DNA from: CAVSQX01 sp963730225
Lineage (GTDB): Bacteria > Planctomycetota > Phycisphaerae > Tepidisphaerales > Tepidisphaeraceae
Assembly (NCBI GenBank): GCA_963730225.1
Contig: CAVSQX010000001.1
Location: 310,001-374,000 of the forward strand
DNA: 64,000 nt
Direction: 5' to 3'
Shown: positions 58,438 to 64,000 of the stretch, piece after piece
Layout: each line of letters opens with the position of its first letter
Numbering within the stretch: the stretch's first letter is position 1
Notes under the pieces: model-generated
What the model was told of the DNA's origin: nothing
The model's input: the letters and a program-made list of their open reading frames with translations, nothing else
Databases searched by the model: none
Program-made: the position numbers and the translations under genes

Positions 58438-60358
58438 GCCGCTTTGTCCCTGGAGGCGTCGGTCTTGGGGCGAGAGGCGCCGGCGGTGGGTCGGACGAAT
58501 TCATCCAGCACGCAGCGATCGCGTCGAACCAGCCCGCCGGGACAGACGATCGAGCGAACCAGCGCCGCCCCCGCTTCCACGATCCCGCCGCGCAGCACAA
58601 CCGAGTCGTGCACACGCGCCGACGAATCGAAGATGGCTCCGGGTTCAACGATGGCAAACGTGGCCTGCCAATCCTCAGCCAGCGGATCGGCCGGGGCGGA
58701 CTTGCCGGATCGGTGCGTGTGATAGAGTCGCAGCGCCTGGATGAAATCGTCGGACGAGCGGATCGGCGCTGCCGAGGGCGCGATCGGTGCACGACATCGA
58801 CGGCAAAGGTTTGTGCGATCTCCGGCATCGCTTGTTCTTTCATATCGATGAAACCCGTGCGGGGAATGAGCCGCAGGGTTTTACAGCGGACGAGCATCAA
58901 CCCGCTGGGCGTCCCGTCGCGGTGGGAAACGACGGCGATGTCACCGCTCTTTTGATCGAGGCTGCGAGCGACGCTGATGAGCGGCTCGAGCAGAACCTGG
59001 GCGGCATTGGCAACGAGAATCAGATCGTCATCGTCGTAATCGGCGGCCAGATCACCCAACACACCGCCGGTGCCGCGATATTGGGAGCGATCGCGCTCGA
59101 CTCGGAAGGTGCCGAAGTAATCGACGGCGGCGGAGATCGGCTCGGGTGAAGTGCGATCCACCATCACCCGCACGGGCAGTTTTTCCAGCTCGGCGGCGGC
59201 GGCCAATTCCAGCGCGGCACGCAGCCAATGATTCAGCACCGAGCCCTTATCGTCCAACGGCAAATCCAAAAGCGAGCGGCCCAGGCTCGCGACGAACGGC
59301 GTCGGGCGTACATGGCCGCCCAGCAGGATCAGGGATTTGAGGCGCGACAGCGAACCACCGCGGCCGTGCGCCGCCGTCTGCGCCGAGCGTCGCTGCGGCT
59401 GCGACGGCGCAACCGCTTCGCTGGAGGCGGTGGAGCGTGGCATGATCACCGTGGGGGTCTTCTCCTCGACGGCAACAGGCTGCCGGCCGAACCAGCGCGG
59501 GATTCCCATGACCGCCGATCGCGACAGAAGCGCACCGGCGAAGGGCATTCCGAAGACGATGTATCGCGTGAACAATCGCCCCGGTTCCTGAGCCAGTCGA
59601 TGCAACCATTCGACGCCCATGTTCTGCATCCAGGCTGGAGCCCGGCGAACGTGCCCCGTGAGGAAGCTGAAACTCACCCCCACGCCGAGCCACCACGCGG
59701 CCGGCACGGCGGGACGAAGACGGGAGATCAGTTGCTCCTGCTTCGGCGATCCCAGGGCGACGTACACGACGTCGGGCTTGACTTCGGTCAGACGCTGGGC
59801 AATTTCCGCGACCAGTTTGGGACTGCGTTCAAATCCAACGCGCGGGCAAAACGTGCCGGCGATTTGCAAAGTCGGGTTGCGCTGGCGCAGCACATCGGCC
59901 GCCCCTTGCGCGGTTCCCGGCGCTCCGCCGAGAAGAAAGACCGACCGCCCGCGCAACGCCGCGGCGGCGGTGAGACTGGAGATCAAATTCGATCCGGCGA
60001 TGCGCTGCGGCAACGGAGTTCCCTGCAAGCGGCTGGCCCAGACCAGCGGCATGCCATCGGCCACGACCAGTTCAGCTTCGGCGACCAGCGCGCTGAAATA
60101 CAAATCCTTCATGCACCGGCGCAGATGATCGAGATTCGGCGTGACAACGACTCCGCCCTGGCCGCGATCGAGTTGATTCAGAACGTGCTCGACGCAGTGC
60201 TGTTCACTGATGCGATGAAACTGCACGCCGTGAATTTGAACTGTGGAAAGACGTGCGCCGGTTCGAATGGTCCCTGGCCGGGCCGCCGGCGCGGTGGGCA
60301 TCGCACGCTCGGGAGCGGGCGGGGGGTTCCAGGGAAGATGCTCGGTGCCGAGAGACAT
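58434..60358 (-). CDS. WecG/TagA glycosyltransferase fused to a nucleotidyltransferase-like domain, frameshifted
   Basis: The N-terminal half (about residues 30-290) is a WecG/TagA/CpsF (GT26) transferase: GVVVTPNLDHLRRCMKD, AELVVADGMPLVWASRL, SVFLLGGAPGTAQGAADVLR and VVYVALGSPKQEQLI. A nucleotidyltransferase-like part follows (LILLGGHVRPTPFVASLGRS, YDDDDLILVANAAQVLLEPL). The frame goes wrong near 58785-58800 (HRSRPRQRRSAR). In the next frame the domain continues as RSSDDFIQALRLYHTHRSGK, FAIVEPGAIFDSSARVHDSV and VLRGGIVEAGAALVRSIVCP, stopping at 58434 with an ATGA overlap to exosortase. Uncorrected, the first frame stays open to 57497 by chance. The fusion would transfer a sugar to a lipid-linked intermediate. 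Confidence 0.8.
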
Positions 60359-60618
60359 AAGGTTCAGTTCGCTAGCCTGGTGGGGGCGTCTTTACATTTA
60401 TCGGCGCGCACCAACCGCGGCAGCGTCAACATCATCCTGTTTCCCGCCCGCCTACCCATCGGCGAAAACACACAAACCCACGGAGAGATACTCAACCAAG
60501 TATCATAGCAGGTAGCGGATCGACGCAACGGGAAAAGTGCGAGCATGCGAACTCTTACCTAATTTGGGTTCCCGGGACTTGGCTGCCTGCATGAAAAGAC
60601 GTCGGCGACAGGGGTTTG

Positions 60619-62904
60619 TTACGGGCCGGTCGAAGGCTTCCAAGTTATTGCCTGACGGCGGTTTAGGCGCCGGGTGGCTACCCGCTTTCCCAGCAGCAGG
60701 CAATCGCGTTGATACTGCCGCAGGAACCGACGAAACTCGACATCGCCGTAGCGAGGCTTGCCTTCCCACCACGATCGGCAATATCCCCAGAACATCCCGG
60801 CACCCCCTACGACCCATGGTCGTCGAGTCATCCGGTACATGGCGCTGGCCAACATGTAGAGCGGTCCGGTTCCCATAAAGTATTGGCCAACGCCGTGGCG
60901 AACCCGACCGGTCCAGAAGTTTTTGTCGCTGGAGCCCATGGGCCGCAGATGCTGAAAGTTGATCTGAGGATCTTCCCAACTGACGGCGATCCAGCCGGCC
61001 ATCCGGCAGCGGTGGCCGTCGATGCCGTCCCACATTAGTTCGCGGACAAAACCACCGATCTGTCGGAAGCATTCGGTACGATAGAACTTGATCATTCCCA
61101 CCGAGTTTTCATCGCCGCACATTTCGCTGATGAATTTTCCGTCATTTTGGAAATACGGCTTGCCGCTACAGGTGCCGATTCGCGGATTCTGCTCCATGCG
61201 CTTCATCAGGGATTCGAAATAGCGAGGGGGAAGTTCCAGATCCAAATCGAGCTTGCAGACATAATCAAACTCGGCGGGATTAAGGGTTTCGTAGCCGGCA
61301 TAAAAAGCGTCGATGACGCCGCCGCCCAGCTTGCGGCTGCCGCGGTCGGGCCGACGGACGAGGCGGATGAAGGGATATTTTTCGGCGTACTGCGCCAGAA
61401 TTTCCGGAGTCTGGTCGGTGGAGCCATCGTCGACGATCACCCAAAGCGCCGGCGGAGCGGATTGACGCACGATGCTATCGAGAGTCTGGCGGGCGAATTT
61501 CGCTTCGTCGCGGCAGGGAGTGATCAGGGCGTAGCGGCGCGAAACGTTTGCCGATGGATCGGAAGTCTGCGGAACATGCGATAAACATTTTTCGAGCATC
61601 GTCTCGAGGCGAGAGATGTTGGCATCAAGTCCAAACTCGCGCTGAACCACCGCACGACCGTCGGCCGAAAGCTTTTCGCGCAGATCGGGATTGGTTGAGA
61701 GATTTCGAATCGCATGGGCCATGGAAGCGGGGTTGGCGCCATCGGCGAGCAGCCCGGAAACGCCGTTGCTGACCAGTTCGCGGATGGCCGGCAAATCGCC
61801 GGCAACCACCGGCACGCCGCAAGCCATCGCCTCGATGAGCACGACGGGAATTCCGTCGCGGTCGCCGTCGGCGTCGGGATGGCAGGCCAAGGCGAACAGA
61901 TCGGTTGTTTGCATCTGCTGGCGAACCTGATCGTTGCTGACGCCGCCGAGAAATGCGACGCGATCCTTGACGCCCAGCTCCTGTGCCAGTTGCTCCAAGG
62001 GTTGGCGCTGCGGGCCGTCCCCGGCAACGGTCAGATGCCATTGGGGCGTGGTGGCGATGGCGCGGAGCAGCGAATCAACGCCTTTTTTGGGCACCAGGCG
62101 GCAGACGGTGAGGATTCGGATCACGCCGGATTCATCCAGGGTTTTGGGAGGTCGGGTCCAGGATTGCGTGTCCACTCCGCAGCGCACCAGGGCGTAAACC
62201 GAGTCGTCGGCGGGCTCTAATTCCCGGTACCATTGGCGATGCCATTGGCTGATGCAGGCAACGAACGCGGCCCGTTCGAGTTTTCGCGTCAGCAGCGAGC
62301 GGCGCTGGAACAGATCGTTGGCGTGGCCGGTGAAGCTGAAGGAGACCCCCAGTTGCATCGCCGCGTACATTCCGACGGTGGTGGGAGCGTGGGCAAAATG
62401 GCAATGCAGATGGCGCGTTCGAATTTCGCGCAGCCGGCCGGCCAATCCGATTCCCGCCAACGCCCCGATCAACAGCCGCAATCGAGCGTCGGCCTTCATC
62501 GGCTCACGCGGAGCGATCGCATCGGTCAGGGCGGTGGCGATGGTTCGTGCGGCAATGATCGGATGATCGATCCATTCGCGCAAGAAACCGAGCATGGTTT
62601 TCCATTGTCCGCTGCCGTAGACGATCAGACGGTTGGATTTGAGATCGCGCAGATCATCGCCTTCGTCGTCGGGTCCGTCGCGCAGGGAGACGGCCCGCAC
62701 ATCCCAGCCGCGCTGCCGCAGCTCGCGCACCTCGCGGTAGACGAAGGTTTCGCTGCGGGCCGGGAAGATTCCCGCCACGTAGGCAATCGGGACCGCCTGC
62801 TGCATCAGATGCTCGAGCGCAGCCTGGGCATCCTGAGCGGGCACGCCGGATGGGCGCACCGAATTGCGGACCGCGTCGGGTGTAATGGTGTTACTTTGAA
62901 TCAT
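60619..62904 (-). CDS. GT4-GT2 fused glycosyltransferase
   Basis: 761 residues from ATG 62904; the frame is open 88 codons further, over the neighbouring gene. Residues about 35-460 are a GT4 (GT-B) enzyme: VAGIFPARSETFVYREVREL, HLHCHFAHAPTTVGMYAAMQ, VRILTVCRLVPKKGVDSLLR-type segment, and the DGIPVVLIEAMACGVPVVAG donor site. About 475-761 form a GT2 (GT-A) enzyme: ALITPCRDEAKFARQTLDSI, ALWVIVDDGSTDQTPEILAQ and the DLDLELPPRYF DxD. One protein thus could add two sugars. It starts 14 bases before the preceding GT2 gene stops. Confidence 0.9.
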   Translation of the reverse strand: MIQSNTITPDAVRNSVRPSGVPAQDAQAALEHLMQQAVPIAYVAGIFPARSETFVYREVRELRQRGWDVRAVSLRDGPDDEGDDLRDLKSNRLIVYGSGQWKTMLGFLREWIDHPIIAARTIATALTDAIAPREPMKADARLRLLIGALAGIGLAGRLREIRTRHLHCHFAHAPTTVGMYAAMQLGVSFSFTGHANDLFQRRSLLTRKLERAAFVACISQWHRQWYRELEPADDSVYALVRCGVDTQSWTRPPKTLDESGVIRILTVCRLVPKKGVDSLLRAIATTPQWHLTVAGDGPQRQPLEQLAQELGVKDRVAFLGGVSNDQVRQQMQTTDLFALACHPDADGDRDGIPVVLIEAMACGVPVVAGDLPAIRELVSNGVSGLLADGANPASMAHAIRNLSTNPDLREKLSADGRAVVQREFGLDANISRLETMLEKCLSHVPQTSDPSANVSRRYALITPCRDEAKFARQTLDSIVRQSAPPALWVIVDDGSTDQTPEILAQYAEKYPFIRLVRRPDRGSRKLGGGVIDAFYAGYETLNPAEFDYVCKLDLDLELPPRYFESLMKRMEQNPRIGTCSGKPYFQNDGKFISEMCGDENSVGMIKFYRTECFRQIGGFVRELMWDGIDGHRCRMAGWIAVSWEDPQINFQHLRPMGSSDKNFWTGRVRHGVGQYFMGTGPLYMLASAMYRMTRRPWVVGGAGMFWGYCRSWWEGKPRYGDVEFRRFLRQYQRDCLLLGKRVATRRLNRRQAITWKPSTGP

Positions 62905-63931
62905 GACCGCCCTGTGCCGCCAACTGCGCGGCGGGAACCTTATATTCCATGATCGAGTTTTGTCGGCCCCGACGTTGAGCCGATTGGAAGCTTCGAATTC
63001 CCAGATATTGTGGGAACTTGCCGATAACGACGGCAATTCCATACCAAAGAGCATCCGCCAGCCGCTGGCCCCGGGCCGCGCGACGGAGGGCAATTCGCAC
63101 CGCCAGAAACGGATACAGCCCCAGCGGAAGCAACGCCCACCAGCTTCGGAATCCAAAAAGCGAGGCAAAAAAGACGGCGCACATCATCACCAGCGGCGCA
63201 AATACCCAAAATCGGATGCTGGCCAACTCTCGCCGCCGAAAGCATTCCGGCGGACCGCCGTGCATCGCATTGGCCTGAGCGTACGCATGGCCGGCGCGGA
63301 TATTTCGCTTCCACCACTGCGAAAATTTCGTCATCGCCGCATCGTGCAGCGTCATCTCCGCGTCGATACGCTGAATGCTCCATCCTTTTTCCCGCAATCG
63401 AAAACACATCTCCGGCTCCTCGCCGGCGATGACCGAAGCGTCGTATCCGCCCACCTGCTTGAACGCTTCCGTGCGGATCAGCGCATCGCCTCCGCACGAT
63501 TGGGCCGGACCGATCGGCGTATTCCATTCCATGTCGCAGAGGCGGTTGTAGATCGACGCATTGGGATATCGTTCTCTCCTCCGTCCGCAGACGACGGCCA
63601 ATTTCGGCCGAGCGGATAACTCGGCGGCCGCTCGGGAAATCCAACCGGCCGCGATCGCGCAGTCGCCGTCGACAAACTGAACCGCGTCAATCTGCGGATC
63701 CATCTGCATCAGCCTGGCAAATCCCTCGTTGCGTGCCCGGGCGGCCGTGAATGGTTTGGATTGATCCAATTCCACCACCGCCGCGCCCAGCGATCGGGCC
63801 AGCGCGACCGAATCATCGGCCGATCCGGAATCGACATACACCACCGCCGGCGATTCCTTCACCGCCGAGAGCAGGCACTCGCGCAATCGCGGAGATTCAT
63901 TGCGACCGATAGCCACGACACCCACTTTCAT
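62891..63931 (-). CDS. GT2 family glycosyltransferase with C-terminal membrane helices
   Basis: 346 residues. The GT-A fold starts VGVVAIGRNESPRLRECLLS and has VVYVDSGSADDSVALARSLG, the DxD-like VQFVDGDCAIAAGWI and GGDALIRTEAFKQVGGYDAS, then the acceptor-site GEEPEMCFRLREKGW. Two to three C-terminal helices (VFAPLVMMCAVFFASLFGF, ALLPLGLYPFLAVRIAL) tether it to the membrane. ATG overlaps the stop of the upstream acyltransferase (ATGA) and the end overlaps the next glycosyltransferase gene, so it is in a tight operon. Confidence 0.92.
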   Translation of the reverse strand: MKVGVVAIGRNESPRLRECLLSAVKESPAVVYVDSGSADDSVALARSLGAAVVELDQSKPFTAARARNEGFARLMQMDPQIDAVQFVDGDCAIAAGWISRAAAELSARPKLAVVCGRRRERYPNASIYNRLCDMEWNTPIGPAQSCGGDALIRTEAFKQVGGYDASVIAGEEPEMCFRLREKGWSIQRIDAEMTLHDAAMTKFSQWWKRNIRAGHAYAQANAMHGGPPECFRRRELASIRFWVFAPLVMMCAVFFASLFGFRSWWALLPLGLYPFLAVRIALRRAARGQRLADALWYGIAVVIGKFPQYLGIRSFQSAQRRGRQNSIMEYKVPAAQLAAQGGHDSK

Positions 63932-64000
63932 ACGCTGGCAACCTCGACGATCCGCGCCGGCACACCCACGGCCAGAGAGTCGGATGGAACATCGTCAATC
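63928..64000 (-). CDS. Hexapeptide acyltransferase, C-terminal end only
   Basis: Only the last 23 codons are in the window: IDDVPSDSLAVGVPARIVEV, then ASV and TGA at 63928-63930. The pattern D-VP-(D)S-AVG-PAR(I/V) is the standard C-terminus of serine O-acetyltransferase and sugar O-acetyltransferase left-handed beta-helix proteins. The stop overlaps the GT2 gene's ATG. It is probably a sugar or serine acetyltransferase acting in the same exopolysaccharide operon. Confidence 0.7.
   Translation of the reverse strand, partial: IDDVPSDSLAVGVPARIVEVASV

Overview
The window reads as chromosomal DNA of a GC-rich bacterium, most likely a planctomycete of the Phycisphaerae type. This is inferred from secreted proteins that carry both a dockerin-like Ca-loop pair and a PEP-CTERM tail, an exosortase/EpsI pair beside exopolysaccharide genes, a PPi-type phosphofructokinase, and many short dispersed palindromes. 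No rRNA or long taxonomic marker is present, so the assignment is an inference.

Layout. 1-9.2 kb (minus strand): two related secreted proteins of unknown function, then dnaB, rplI, ssb, rpsF, pth, rplY, prs and a shortened glmU, preceded by tRNA-Gln. 9.8-16 kb: a lipoprotein, an FkbM-type methyltransferase, PPi-phosphofructokinase, a Gfo/Idh/MocA oxidoreductase, a SYLF lipoprotein and a histidine phosphatase. 16-29.4 kb (minus strand): a surface-protein block. It holds a 1.66k-residue Gly-rich protein that looks like mycobacterial PE_PGRS, an NHL/beta-helix protein and a very large BNR/autotransporter-repeat protein. The last two are broken into several reading frames. A second PGRS-like protein lies at 37-39.6 kb.

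29.85-36.9 kb is the most unusual part: a decayed chromosomal integron. Four attC-like sites share the same architecture, including the same two extra-helical positions. Compact cassettes lie between them, with start codons at or just after the core site and stop codons often inside the next site. A strong leftward promoter (Pc) and a divergent integrase promoter lie beside the platform. The integrase gene keeps its two ends, but its catalytic middle is replaced by a four-helix-bundle gene. The array was later invaded by a RAYT (Y1 transposase) element with 30-bp terminal inverted repeats, by two copies of a 1004-bp IS (one sitting inside the RAYT terminal repeat with a 9-bp target duplication), and by a DegT aminotransferase fragment.

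40-49.3 kb: rpsL, a 46-residue membrane protein, rpsG, a lone lipoyl domain, ferredoxin/LysR, pdxA, a HigBA toxin-antitoxin pair, ribE (with an in-frame palindromic repeat), rex, hemW, an FHA protein and a response regulator. 49.3-64 kb (minus strand): an exopolysaccharide/exosortase locus running from a hexapeptide acyltransferase through glycosyltransferases, a WecG-type fusion, exosortase, EpsI, a Wzz/BY-kinase and a sugar-phosphate transferase to a 1.2k-residue TPR protein. This locus probably makes the polymer and processes the PEP-CTERM surface proteins encoded upstream.

At least seven genes show apparent single-base frameshifts, including the last codons of rpsL. The reader should treat split genes as either real decay or residual indel errors in the assembly.
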